DNA from: Ditylenchus dipsaci
Taxonomy: Eukaryota; Nematoda; Chromadorea; Rhabditida; Anguinidae
Direction: 5' to 3'
Assembly (NCBI GenBank): GCA_004194705.1
Contig: SADC01000916.1
Location: 1 to 64,000, forward strand
DNA length: 64,000 nt
The position numbers and the translations under genes are program-made. The notes below the pieces were generated by a model, which was not told the origin of the DNA, made no database searches, and worked only from the letters and a program-made list of their open reading frames with translations. Position 1 is the first letter of the stretch, and each line of letters opens with the position of its first letter. Shown here piece by piece: positions 9,906 through 19,935 of the stretch.

Positions 9906-10477
9906 GAACCATTAGGTATTAATTTGGAATTGACGTTTTTGTAATTTTTATTTACATACTCATTTGAAACCTTACACTCAAAATGTAGCCCTGCTTTTTG
10001 TCGTCTTTTTCAGCATACGGTTCAGGGGTGGAACGGAATTCCGATTTCCGTCTTCCGATTTCCGGCACTTTTTCTCTTCCGTTTTCCGATTTCGATTTCC
10101 GAAAAAATCGGGCGAATTTCGGAAATTTCGGAAGAGAATAATTCACTTGAAAAATATTTTCGAAGTATTTTTTGCAGAAATGTCTTGCAAGGAAATGGAA
10201 GTTACAGCTTTGCAGAGCGTACACACTCATTTGGGCGAAACTCATTCGGGCGCCCTGGTTTAGGCGCCCTCATTTGGGCGCCATTACTATATAGTGATTT
10301 TAAAATTATTTAAATAGTCTGAAAAGGCTATGTTAACTTCCGAGGTAGCATGTGAACCATCGGGTACCTGCCTAAAAAGAGTATCCAGCTCCACAATCCA
10401 AAAATTTTAGATTTTGTCAAAAAATTTAAAACCATTGTATCGTACCCAAAACCAAGCGTTTAAAATGGTTTAATGAT

Positions 10478-12135
10478 GAACGACCCCCAACTGTCGACCA
10501 AACTGACTGTCGACCCCCAACTGTCGACCCACCAACTGTCGACCCCCAACTGTCGACCCTCCCAACTGTCGACCCCAACTGTCGACTCTAACCTTCGACT
10601 TTGAGTAAAACAATTTGTAAAAGTAATTTAACGGGGTCCTAAATGTCGACTTCTGCCTGATTTTACACTTTCTCAAGAATTCAAAAACACTATAAAAACA
10701 ACATGCCATCTTTATTTCAACAACAAACTGAAATTAACTGAAGAACAAAAAATAACAATTTTCACCGAATACTAACATTGGCTGGATTATCTAAATTTCT
10801 AAGAGCGTTGTCTTCTTCCTCCGAACTTCCTTGACCACTTTCTTCAAAGCCTCTTCCTCATCTTGAGCTGGTTCCGACCTTCCATTGTATCCCGTAGATA
10901 GCCAATATGAAGAAGAAATTTGCAAGTTTTTTTTTATCAAACCGCCATAATCAGCATCATCAGCCTATCGGCTGACTTTGTTCTCGTTAAATACTACCTT
11001 CTGTTCAGTCTTGGTCTCAGTGGATCTTTTGAATTCAGGCAACTTATGAAATTGTGGATCTGGCTTGCATTCTTTCTTCGGTTTGTTTTGGCTGACTTTG
11101 TTCTTGTTGACTACCCCTTTCAACAGTTTCTGAAGCATGCCTATGATCTAAACAAAGCTACAAAACAAAATATACCTCAAAAAATAGGGTAACTAACCCT
11201 TTGAGCTAGTTTGTTTGTAGCAGCAACAGCAATGATTTCAGTACATAGTTTTTCACCACTACACTTCTGCAACACCGATATGCAAAGAGCAATTGACTTT
11301 GTACAGCCAGATGGGCCACGGCTTTGTAAGATCCAGTGGACATATTTGAAAGCTTTGGATAAGGCGGGCCTGTTAGAAACTTTTGCTGCGCGAGCTTCTT
11401 GACAAAACACTAAGAAATGAATGTAGGCTTCAAAATACTCGCAAAATACTCGTACCTTTTGACTTTCCAGCTAATTTGACCACAACTTTCTTTTCTACGC
11501 TAACTATAGCCGAGGCCACCAATTCTTGTGTGCCACTTGCCAATTCAGCTTGCATGCTGCGTCTTGATTCGACTCCTTCCACCTAAGTAGATAAATATTT
11601 AACGTGATATATTTAAAGTAAGCTCAGAAATATTAACCTCACTTCGCTTCTTTGGCTGACGAAAATGGTTATAGTTAGGATCTTCATCAATTCGAACATT
11701 AGTGGTTCTATTCTCTTTTCGTAGAGGCAGCAGATAGTCTTTTGTTTTTCCACCTGACTCGTAAAGCATAACAGCCATTGCAGCGGTAGTAGAAGACTTT
11801 GACACCATCAGATTTTATTGTCTTGCTCTTTTTGATCACCCAAGTATAGCAATGATCTGGACGACCAATACAATTGGTTACAGCCATTTTATTGCTTCCT
11901 ATTCGCTGATTGTAAGAAAAGACTATAACAAGCATCTTAAAACAGGCAAATAAAACGAGCTTGACCGCTTCAAGTTATGTTAAATTACTTTTACAAATTG
12001 TTTTACTCAAAGTCGAAGGTTAGAGTCGACAGTTGGGGGTCGACAGTTGGGAGGGTCGACAGTTGGGGGTCGACAGTTGGGAGGGTCGACAGTTGGGGGT
12101 CGACAGTCAGTTTGGTCGACAGTTGGGTTTTTACC
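10478..12135. mobile_element. MULE transposon remnant with GTCGACAGTTGGG arms
   Basis: Terminal inverted repeats of about 150 bp consist of tandem GTCGACAGTTGGGGG units followed by AGTCGAAGGTTAGAGTCGAC. The 9-bp direct repeat TTTAATGAT flanks the element (10469-10477 and 12136-12144), the duplication size typical of Mutator-like elements. Coding remnants on the minus strand include a FLYWCH-like finger (11599-11935) and an acidic tail with sequence GFEESGQGSSEEED near 10860-10790. The catalytic transposase core is not recognisable, so this copy could move only with help. Confidence 0.75.
11599..11935 (-). pseudogene. FLYWCH-like zinc finger remnant inside the MULE
   Basis: Reading leftwards from 11935, one frame gives CYTWVIKKSKTIKSDGVKV and then FYYRCNGCYAL. 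A second frame below 11808 gives RIDEDPNYNHFRQPKKRS. Together they resemble a FLYWCH module: aromatic core, two cysteines followed by an alanine, and a distal histidine pair. A one-base shift separates the halves, and one expected inter-cysteine spacer is short. FLYWCH domains often accompany MULE transposases in animals, which fits the 9-bp duplication. Assignment is by pattern only. Confidence 0.45.
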
Positions 12136-12347
12136 TTTAATGATACCCAAACAGCAACTTTACTTAAAAAAAGCCCGTGCCGAGGTAGGACGTGACTTAA
12201 AAAAGTATCTATTTGAATAATTTTGACACCGGTGTCAAAATTATCTCCCTCTCCCCGATCCTCGGTGTGAAGTGTTACTTTATTACTTAAATCATGAACG
12301 ATAAACGACTTAACTTGCGATCATATACTTAGAACTCATTTAGCTAG

Positions 12348-12830
12348 TTAAAATGGAGATGAAAAACATAGTTGACACTCAGATTGACTCGAACCAGCAA
12401 CCTCGCTGACGTGTATATGAAGCTCCGCAGCAACCGCACCCCAATTTAGACCAAGTGGTCGTCCACTTGGATCTAATTTTTTTAAATGCTTTTTTCGGGT
12501 TTCGAAACAATTTTTCTGCACTAATTCGAGCATGCTGAAGATGGTTTGACAATGGTAAATCACGCTTTTATCGAGAAATTTCGAGATATTGCTAACGATT
12601 GATTTTGATAAATCAAGAATTAGCAATAACTCAAAATTTCTCGATAAAATGTGATTTCACCACTGTCAAACAATCTTCAGAAGCTCGAATTAGTTCAGAA
12701 AATGATCTTGGTATCCACAAACGTGAACATTTTTCGATCCAAGTAGACGACCACTTGGACATCCACCGCCGAGGTTGCTGGTTCGAATCCACCTGGGTGC
12801 ACACTTCATTTTTACCGTAATTTTAAATAT
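12348..12830. repeat. Inverted pair of tRNA-derived SINEs
   Basis: The left half carries the complement of a B box (TCGAACCAGCAACC near 12390). The right half carries GGTTGCTGGTTCGAATCC at 12773. Between them, arms of about 200 bp pair (AAGTGGTCGTCCACTTGGAT with its counterpart near 12745, and CGAGAAATTTCGAG with CTCAAAATTTCTCG), centred near 12600. The right half continues into a body shared with the SINE at 18960. Confidence 0.7.
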
Positions 12831-13430
12831 ATAAAGACGAATGTTTGACCGTTCAGGACATTTGGGTGAAAAACTCCTACTCAAAATAAACCCCTACTCT
12901 GAAGTTACCTGGATATCAACCTGTCCAGGTGGTACTCAACCCTAGATTTGGGATTGAAAGTGGACCATTGAATGTGGATCTAGAACACTGAGGCTGGAGG
13001 TAAATATCACTGTTGAGGTTGAAAATCACTATATAATAATGGCGCCCAAATGAGGGCGCCCAAATGAGTTTCGCCCAAATGAGTACGAACCGATGCATGT
13101 GTACAACATTAAATTTTGGCACTATGAAATTTTTTGAATTTCTTCCGATTTCCGTCTTCCGATTTCCGATTTCCGGCAGTTTTTTCTTCCGATTTCCGAC
13201 TTCCGGTTTTGAGAATTTTCTACTTCCGGTTCCGATTTTTGTTCCGACTTTTTTTGTCTTCCGTTCCAGCCCTGATACGGTTGTATGAAATCATGTAAAT
13301 TGAAATCTAAAAAAATTGTCAGTTCCTAAATAATAACGAAACCCTGCCCCTAAAAAATACTCTTTTCTTCCTTGGTCGTAACTTCGCTAGCTACCTTTTT
13401 TCTGGAGTGATTTCGGCGCGGACAAATTTC

Positions 13431-13632
13431 ATCTCCATCTTTGCCGATCTACAGTCCGTCTTCGCCTGTCTACACTCCTTCTTCTCTGGTCTACACTCCG
13501 TTTTCTCCTGTCTACGGCACATCGTCGCCAATATACAGCCCGTCTTCACCAGTCTACAGCCCGAATTCTCCATCATATAGTCAGAATCCTCCATCGTACA
13601 GTCCTTTGGCATCTAATCAGTCTCCAAAGTGA
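13431..13632 (+). pseudogene. RPB1: Second copy of the RPB1 tail end
   Basis: The last eight or so heptads of the 7748-8131 domain reappear with their 3' flank and AATAAA (13667-13672). Similarity starts abruptly at CTCCATCTTTGCCGATCTAC. Differences include loss of the YRPSSPV heptad and a new YSQNPPS heptad. No coding exon lies upstream, so this is a fragment. Similarity continues past the stop to about TTTTGCAATAGACAC (near 13711). Confidence 0.9.
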
Positions 13633-13758
13633 AATTTATTGTTATTGTTGATGTTATTATGAATTGAATAAAGTTTGATTTTGGTAGCGTTATCTACTTT
13701 TGCAATAGACACTTTTTTGGAACATCAGGTCGTAGTCGCTATGGTAATCTCCTATATA

Positions 13759-13929
13759 CAGTCAACCTTCGATTTAACGGCACCTCGATTTAACGGCACC
13801 CTCGATTTAACGGCACCCAAAAATAGACCGATTTGGTCAGCATTAACTAAGATTTAGTCAAAGTGAACCCTCGATTTAGCGGCACCCGGACCCGGTCCCT
13901 AGGAGTGCCGTTAAATCGAGGGTCGACTG
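13759..13929. mobile_element. pogo-like MITE, CAGTCAACCTTCGATTTAAC, TA duplication
   Basis: Ends CAGTCAACCTTCGATTTAACG and GTTAAATCGAGGGTCGACTG sit between TA dinucleotides. Three copies of CGATTTAACGGCACC form the left arm. The TA duplication and CAGTC-ACCTCG ends are typical of pogo/Tigger-class Tc1-mariner MITEs. Confidence 0.8.
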
Positions 13930-14675
13930 TAGTATTAGAGATGTTTTGTCTGTTTGTCTGTCCACTCTTGACGTTTTTGATTTTTTTCGGAGTGTTTTTG
14001 TTTAATTGTTTGGTCAATTTTTTTAAATTGAAGCTTGGAATCTCAGGAGTAGAATGGTTGTTTTGGATTTTAGTTTTGAGACTTTTTTTGGTTTTAGTGA
14101 CCAAATTGTCGTTTTTCTCGTTCTGGAGTCAAAATCTCGGAGTAAAGCGGTGATACGGTCAAGGCGCGCGGTGCATTTTGTAGCGCTGAATGTCAGCTTT
14201 CTTAAAAAAAAGATCGGCATTTAAGTACTTCTTTTTAGACAAGTTATTAATAATAGCGATAAAATTACAGTATGATATTCTAATCGTCCCAGTTGTCAAA
14301 ACCCTTTTCATAATGAAAAATTGCAGGACTTTTACATGCTGTAAGGTTTCCTCATCTGTGGGTGTTTGGAGCACATCGTATATTGCTATCAATTACCAAA
14401 TAGCCCCGTCTGTTGATTGGGGTTGAACAGAACGGGGGTGCACTAATAATCCAACAGTTGGATCTAGTTCATATTCTGTAAGCTTCCTTTCGGCAACAAG
14501 TTCTTCTTTTTCGAGGACCTCTATGGCTCTGAAAAGTAAATTAAACGTGTGATTTACAGGGTGATTCTAAAACTCTGCAGGCTTAACCAAATTTTCGGGA
14601 AATTCTCCTTTTCGGCGGAAAAGTTTCTCTTTTTGTAAAAATCGCCAAAACTTCCACAGAACACGGGATAAATCG
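13930..14675. other. Non-coding, no recognisable gene
   Basis: T-rich sequence with simple runs (TGTCTGTTTGTCTGTCC near 13948) and no credible exon or inverted arms. Confidence 0.4.
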
Positions 14676-15333
14676 GGCAGGAGTAAGATGCGGCAAATCA
14701 CATTGCGACAAATCAAATTGCGGCAAAATCAGATTGCGGCAAATCAGATTGCGACAATTCAAATTGCGGCAAAATGAATTTCCGACAATTCAAATTGCGA
14801 CAATTCAAATTGCGGCAAAATCAAATTGCGACAATTCAAATTGCGGCAAAATCAAATTGCGGCAAATCATATTGCGACAATTTAAATTGCGGTAATCAAA
14901 TTTGAAACTTTCAAGTAATGCTTAATCTGCCACCACTATGTGGTCTCAATAAGCTGCCGTCTAAACAGGCTTGTTTGTGAGATGAGATTTTGCTAGAAAC
15001 CAAAAAATTGACTAGCTGTACAAAAATCAGCAAACAATCGAACAGCATAATGTGCTGTTTGACAGCAAAAGTGTCGAATCTTGACCAGCACCATAATTGC
15101 CCTACTAAATCTACTAAATTCAACATTAGAACATAGCTAACCATGTATACAACACCTAAAATAACGATCAACCCAAATAGCAGCCCAATGTGACCCTCCC
15201 ACTTATGCGCAATTTGATTTTGCCGCAATTTGAATTGTCGCAATTTGATTTTGCCGCAATTTGAATTGTCGCAATCTGATTTGCCGCAATCTGATTTTGT
15301 CGCAATGTGATTTGCCGCATCTTACTCCTGCCC
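14676..15333. mobile_element. Foldback element, TTGCGGCAAAATC arms, 9-bp duplication
   Basis: Ends GGCAGGAGTAAGATGCGGC and GCCGCATCTTACTCCTGCC are flanked by GATAAATCG on both sides (14667-14675, 15334-15342). Both arms are tandem arrays alternating TTGCGGCAAAATCAAA and TTGCGACAATTCAAA. The unique centre is about 14900-15205. The 9-bp duplication suggests movement by a MULE-type transposase. An arm-like fragment recurs at 24018-24100. Confidence 0.8.
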
Positions 15334-15594
15334 GATAAATCGTGTCCCGTGACTTTTGTCGTTTGTTGTTTGTTGAACAGAATTTGCACGGAAAAGGGCA
15401 CTTTTTGCTAAATCAAGGTATTTTTTTTGCAAAAGAGGCTATTTTTGGCCTTTTTGAGTTAAATGAATAAGTAAAAAACATACTTAGAAGATGCAGGATT
15501 TTTCTTTTTCAACTGAGCATTCAGCTGACAATGAAATGACTCTTGAGAATTATTTGTTCTTCCCAGAACACCATTCTGTGTTTTTTTTGATATA
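15334..15594. other. Non-coding spacer
   Basis: AT-rich sequence with no gene, RNA or inverted arms that I can recognise. Confidence 0.4.
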
Positions 15595-15678
15595 CAGTCG
15601 AACCTCGATAAGCTGGCACCCGAGGACCGAACTTAGGGTGTCGGCTTACCGAGGTGTCGGCTTATCGAAGTTCGACTG
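15595..15678. mobile_element. pogo-like MITE, CAGTCGAACCTCGATAAGC, TA duplication
   Basis: An 84-bp palindrome-like element, CAGTCGAACCTCGATAAGC to CTTATCGAAGTTCGACTG, flanked by TA. The core unit is TAAGCTGGCACC or its complement, in place of the TTTAACGGCACC unit of the 13759 copy. Confidence 0.8.
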
Positions 15679-15899
15679 TACTGTTGGTGAAAAAGGGCGA
15701 ATTTCTCGCGCCCTGTATGTGGATGTAGTTTCTAAAAAAGTATATGAATAGAAAAGTATAATTCAGCAAATCTACCGCTTGAAATATGAAAACACGGACT
15801 CAGCAATAGAAAGCAGATCTAACGTCCAAAACTCGGTCAACAACAATGGGATGCTGACTATAGCTGCCTTAGGGCAGAAAAGATAAAGCTACTAAGCTT

Positions 15900-16065
15900 C
15901 TGACCAAAGTCAATTCAATCAGCAAATGTCCGCAAATGTGGAATCCGCAAAAAAAAATCCGTAAGTTATAATCCGCAAAGCAGAATTCGCAAGTAATTAT
16001 CTGACAAAGCGGAATTCGCAAGTGTGGAATGCGCGAAAAAATCCGCAGATAAAAATCGTTCGTAA
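15900..16065. repeat. Tandem array, GGAATCCGCAAA units
   Basis: About ten degenerate copies of a 14-17 base unit with TCCGCAAA or TTCGCAAG, followed by AATCGTTCGTAACAGGGATA. One orientation only, so it looks like a lone foldback arm. Confidence 0.65.
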
Positions 16066-16184
16066 CAGGGATACTAAGGCTTTACCTAATTTTATTTAAT
16101 GTAATTCACAACTTTTTTCAACAACAGGGGGACCAAGGCAGTTTTTTTAGTTTCTTTTCGAAAAGTTTTAGATTGTGTCCAAAC

Positions 16185-16290
16185 TAGCCCAAATCACTTA
16201 AGCCATCCGTAATTTGCCCCAAACCGTCTCAATTTGCTGAAACCACCCAAAATCATCCCAAACCATTTAAAAGCACCTTATGCTCTTCGA
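16185..16290. repeat. Tandem array, CCCAAACCA units
   Basis: Degenerate repeats of AAACCACCCAAAATC type. The same kind of unit occurs as a palindromic pair at 57745-57950 and, reversed, at 21545-21650. No gene. Confidence 0.6.
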
Positions 16291-16319
16291 ACCCCGTTAA
16301 GCACCTATTGACCATTATC

Positions 16320-16475
16320 ATGAATCGTGGTCGTCTACTCGAGCTGATTCCACCCAGAGGGGTTCGAACCAGCAACCTTAGTGATGAGTATATGGACCTC
16401 TACACCACTCAAACACTCAGCATTATAATAAAATCAAAAGTATGTGCCCAGGTGGATTCGAACCAGCATCCTCTA
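16320..16475 (-). repeat. tRNA-derived SINE heads, reversed
   Basis: On the minus strand, GGTTGCTGGTTCGAACCCC (B box, about 16357-16375) is preceded by GAGTGTTTGAGTGGTGTAGA (A-box-like). A second B box, TGCTGGTTCGAATCCACC, lies at 16451-16468. The copy is interrupted by a mariner-type MITE at 16476 and resumes at 16713 (GCCACCCCTTAGAATTGC), matching the uninterrupted arrangement at 62024-62060. Confidence 0.65.
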
Positions 16476-16710
16476 CAGGGTGAGTCACGAAAACTGGTGC
16501 AATTTTCAAATTGCTTTTTTGCTCCAATTGTATTTTTCATCCATATTTTACAAACAGATTTCAACTGTTTCATAAACTATAATGTAGCTGAGACTCTTGC
16601 CTGCATTTTGGTATATAATATGGTTATGCGCCATTTGTAAAATGGAGATCGAAGACACGTTTAAGGGAAAAAATTTTTGAAAATTGCACCAGTTTTTGTG
16701 ACTCACTCTG
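16476..16710. mobile_element. mariner-type MITE, CAGGGTGAGTCACGAAAAC
   Basis: Inverted ends CAGGGTGAGTCACGAAAACT and AGTTTTTGTGACTCACTCTG (about 35 bp with TGGTGCAATTTTCAA) are flanked by TA. It has inserted into the SINE described just upstream. No transposase. Confidence 0.8.
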
Positions 16711-16897
16711 TACGCCACCCCTTAGAATTGCTCAGAACTCCATCAAGAGTGACCAAACCAAACCAAGTGATCGTCTACTTAGAAAACCAAAACTTTTTGT
16801 TTTCGGGTTCTAAGATAACCTTCTGTACTAATTCGAGCATGTTGAAGATGTTTTAACAGCGGTAAAATCACGTTTTATCAAGAAATTTTGAGTTACA

Positions 16898-17310
16898 GTC
16901 AACCCTCGATATAACGGCCCTCGATATAACGGCCCCTTTTGGCCCTATTTGGTTGGATTTGGGTACTAATTCGGTTTAGCCCACACCTCCAATTTTCGAA
17001 TATTCCTAGGGTAAGAGTATTAATACTCTTGATCACTATGCGAAGGCACAAACAGAAATTTGGAATGGAACATAATATCAACATCAGCGAATTTCCTTCG
17101 CCATACAAAATCAGATACGTAAGAACGAAAGATGAAACGATGAGTGCCAAATTCCTGTTTGTGCCTTCGCATAGTGATCAAGAGTATTAATACTCTTACC
17201 CTAGAAATATTCGAAAATTGGAGGTGTGGGCTAAACCGAATTAGTACCACGGCCCCTATGGCCGGTCCGACTAAGAAAACATACCCTCGATATAACGGCC
17301 CCGGTGGAAA
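16898..17310. mobile_element. ATAACGGCCC repeat interrupted by a 270-bp palindrome
   Basis: A pogo-like end, TACAGTCAACCCTCGATATA, begins near 16895 and continues at 17280 with CCCTCGATATAACGGCCCC. Between them, 16969-17250 is a palindrome with ends GTACTAATTCGGTTTAGCCC and GGGCTAAACCGAATTAGTAC and internal GAGTATTAATACTCTTGATC arms, so one element is nested inside another. Confidence 0.7.
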
Positions 17311-17860
17311 ACATATGATTTTAATCGCAAAATGTTTGTTAAAAATGTATTTCTATTATTATTTTCAATTATTATTGTTTTCGACACCTACGCTATCTGC
17401 AGTATTTATTCCTATTATTTGAAATCTTTTTTTTTTAAAACAGCAGAAGTAGGTCGTAACAAAGAGGTGTATTAAAAAGGGCGGGCCTATTGCCAAAGGG
17501 AATATTTTTTTAAAGATTCTAAGAATAGTGTACCAGCTACATTTTAAAAGAATTGACACAAAATAGTTAAATTGCTAATAGTTAAAATAGTTAAAAATTG
17601 AAATAAATATTCTGCGACTGTAAATCCACTACCGAACCCACTGCCAACTTTTAGTGGCTTTCGATGCTCCTGCCAATAAGCTATCTGGACTATTATACTT
17701 CATTTTTTAATTATTACTGGGAGATCACACATCCAACCTCCTCACAATCGGTCCTTAAAGTAAAGGGTGTCGTTTATTACTGAAAAATGGTACTAATTGC
17801 AAGATATTAAGGTATTGAATAAGTTCATCGCTCCAGTAGTTCACAGTTGAAAAGGTCAAC
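17310..17860. other. Non-coding, AT-rich
   Basis: No exon-like stretch, RNA or inverted arms are apparent. Confidence 0.4.
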
Positions 17861-18109
17861 CCTCGATATAACGGCCTCCTATAACAATTTTGTCAAGAAA
17901 TACTCGATGTAACGGCCCACGGCGTGTCAAACACGTCAAATGACCAAATCGGGCTTTGCGTTCTGTTTTAATGAAAATTCAAAATAGTTTTTCATTTTTA
18001 AATACAATTGGCAAAAATATGCTCAAAAATATGACAAAAATATGCATAAAACTGGTTTTTTTAATTTTCTATGGACACTTCTCGTCTGAAAAGTCTGTTT
18101 CAAATTCAA

Positions 18110-18310
18110 TTTCCCTATTTAAAGGAGGACGTACTTTTATTAACGCATTGTCTAAGTCATAGGTTCAAATCCGCTTGGGTGCATACCCTATTTTTTACCC
18201 CATTTTTTCATGTTTTATTTACAATTTTGGTGTCAAAATGATCTTTGGTCCCTTGGCTATCCAACAAGACCATCAGCACAGGGTTTAAGAATAATCATGA
18301 CTGAGTTGCA
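18110..18310 (+). repeat. tRNA-derived SINE copy
   Basis: The tRNA-like head TTGTCTAAGTCATAGGTTCA continues AAATCCGCTTGGGTGCATAC. It is followed by the family body (TTTATTTACAATTTTGGTGT) and the tail region GGCTATCCAACAAGACCATC. Confidence 0.7.
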
Positions 18311-18693
18311 GGCCAAAATCCACTAGAAATACCTGGAAATTTTTTTTGCTAAATCGTCCACTTTCTCGATGAGAACTGCACATTTGGAATAACTGTGATG
18401 CGCATAAGAAAGCTGAGTGAACCTACTACGATCGTGCCAGACAGAAATTTTTTTTAGCAGAGAACTATTCAGAAATAACTTTTTTAAGTTAGCAACTTGA
18501 CTCTGCCAAACCGATAAATTCGAACTTTTAATTTTTTAAATTTTTATTTACATTTATAAAAGAGCTTAATTTTTTCAAAACAAAACAGCAAACTTAGAGC
18601 TTTCCTGTGGTATCAAAAAAATCGAACACAGCTTACCTAAGCAAAGTTATAACCAAAAACATAAAATGCTAAAAAAAACAAAAAAAAGGCTAT

Positions 18694-18868
18694 CCAGAAC
18701 CTTTGGGGCCCACTCGCCAGAACCAAAGGGGTCCCAGTCATTTTAAGTCTAATCTATGCGAAAAATAAGTAAGGCGCGAATTCAAATTGAACATTTTTTT
18801 GCATAGATTAGACTTAAAATGACTGGGACCCCTTTGGTTCTGGCGAGTGGGGCCCAAAGGTTCTGTTG
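18694..18868. mobile_element. Palindromic MITE, CAGAACCTTTGGGGCCCACT arms
   Basis: The left arm (CCAGAACCTTTGGGGCCCAC, then CCCAGTCATTTTAAGTCTAA) is complemented by the right arm ending GTGGGGCCCAAAGGTTCTG. Arms are about 75 bp and nearly perfect, suggesting a young element. Confidence 0.8.
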
Positions 18869-18959
18869 TTCCAAAAAAATTGAATTCAAAATGTTTTTTT
18901 TAAACGAATTTGTCTCTATACGAAGATCTCGATTTGGTCTTTGACGTGTTTGACACGCC

Positions 18960-19100
18960 GTGGGCCCTCCGATCCGGTTCGAATCCACCTGTGCGCATAC
19001 CTTATTTTAATATAATTTCAGATATAAAAAAACAAGCGTTTGACTTTGCAAGTCATTTGGGTGAATATATACCCCTACTCTGGAGCATGGTTCGCAAAAA
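18960..19100 (+). repeat. tRNA-derived SINE copy, second subfamily
   Basis: B box GGTTCGAATCCACCTGTGCG is followed by a body shared with 12773-12900, including GTCATTTGGGTGAA and CCCCTACTCTGGAG. It is followed by a GCAGCAAAAATTT-type simple array (19085-19200). Confidence 0.7.
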
Positions 19101-19339
19101 CAGCAAATTGCTGAAATGCAGCAAAAATATTTGACGTCGTGTGGTTATTGGAAACAGCAAAATTTCAGCAAAAATGCAGCAAAAATTTTGCTGCATTTCT
19201 TCGTTCCCTACATATCACGCATCTTTCATTTTTTAACTATTTTTTTTTTGCTTTTTTCTATCTGGTGTCAAAAAATGTATGAACCACCCGTATAACAGCA
19301 ATACCTAGGCTATATGCAGCCCGTAAAGGTCACTCTTAA

Positions 19340-19500
19340 AGTGGAGGGAGAGATTTTCATATAAGCATCGTCTAGGTCACAGGTTCAAATCCCTCTGGAT
19401 GCAAGCCCTATTTTTCACTTCATTTTTCATATTTTATTTTCAAGTTTGGTATAAAAATAATGCTCATTCTCATGGCTATCCGACAACAGGGACTGCTGGG
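19340..19500 (+). repeat. tRNA-derived SINE copy
   Basis: Head ATATAAGCATCGTCTAGGTC is followed by ACAGGTTCAAATCCCTCTGG and the same body as 18110 and 20375, ending GGCTATCCGACAACAGGGAC. Confidence 0.7.
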
Positions 19501-19935
19501 TACCCAAACTGGGGTCCCCCACCTGGGTACCCCTCCTGTGAACAGGGTGGTCCGAAAAAATTCGGAAAATTATCAAAAAATTTAAGTTTGCATTTTATTC
19601 GTCTGCAAATTATTCATATTTTTTTAAATGAAAAACTTTTGTGTTTTGTATAGAAAAGCTTGCAGGTAGCTTAACTGCTGTCACCGATTTTTACGGGGAA
19701 ATAGAGGAAGCAAGAAGCTACCTACGCAAAATTTTTAATATTTTCCAAATCTTTTTGGCCACTTTGTACTCCTCGACCTCGGTAGTTGTCTTCTGTGTAG
19801 CTCCATCCTGTGTACTACCCTATTTGGGTACCACCACTTGAGTACCACCACATGGGTATTCCCCTCCTAGGTCCTCCCCATATTGGTATCCCTCACTTGA
19901 GTAACACCACCTGGGTCCACCAACTGCTCAACCAC
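19480..19935. repeat. Arrays of GGGTACCACCACCTGG-like units
   Basis: Two arrays (19490-19550 and 19800-19930) of a degenerate 14-15 base unit related to TACCACCACCTGGG. They are relatives, in either orientation, of arrays at 23690-23830, 35460-35600 and 55600-55835. The middle part (19560-19790) shows nothing. Confidence 0.6.

Larger units (their letters stand above)
10219..13090. mobile_element. Inverted-repeat pair, CTCATTTGGGCGCC arms
   Basis: Left arm 10219-10305 and right arm 13015-13090 are inverted copies built from CATTTGGGCG units and ending ATATAGTGATTTT-like. They enclose the MULE and the SINE pair and lie inside the hAT-like ends. A looser relative with GCATTTGGGGCC units is at 51125-51620. 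Confidence 0.7.
10023..13274. mobile_element. hAT-like element hosting nested insertions
   Basis: The termini are CAGGGGTGGAACGGA and TCCGTTCCAGCCCTG. Both flanks are the 8-bp direct repeat ATACGGTT (10015-10022 and 13275-13282). An 8-bp duplication with CAGGG-type ends is the hAT signature. The arms are arrays of TTCCGATTTCCG-like units. The original interior is largely replaced by a second inverted-repeat pair (10219-13090), which in turn contains a MULE (10478-12135) and an inverted SINE pair (12348-12830). No hAT transposase is visible. Confidence 0.8.
17856..18970. mobile_element. Inverted GACGTGTTTGACACGCC arms with inserts
   Basis: Arms 17912-17960 (GGCGTGTCAAACACGTCAAA) and 18930-18967 (TTTGACGTGTTTGACACGCC) face each other. 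The left one follows CCTCGATATAACGGCC units. Between them lie a SINE (18110-18310) and a 175-bp palindrome (18694-18868). No gene. Confidence 0.6.

Noticed and set aside
10478..12135. Retroelement LTRs
   Set aside because: The terminal repeats are inverted, not direct, and the duplication is 9 bp, which fits a MULE. No reverse transcriptase or integrase signature is visible anywhere in the window.
14690..15320. CRISPR array (regular short repeats)
   Set aside because: The repeats are degenerate, have no unique spacers, occur as inverted arms with terminal duplications, and lie in a eukaryotic genome.
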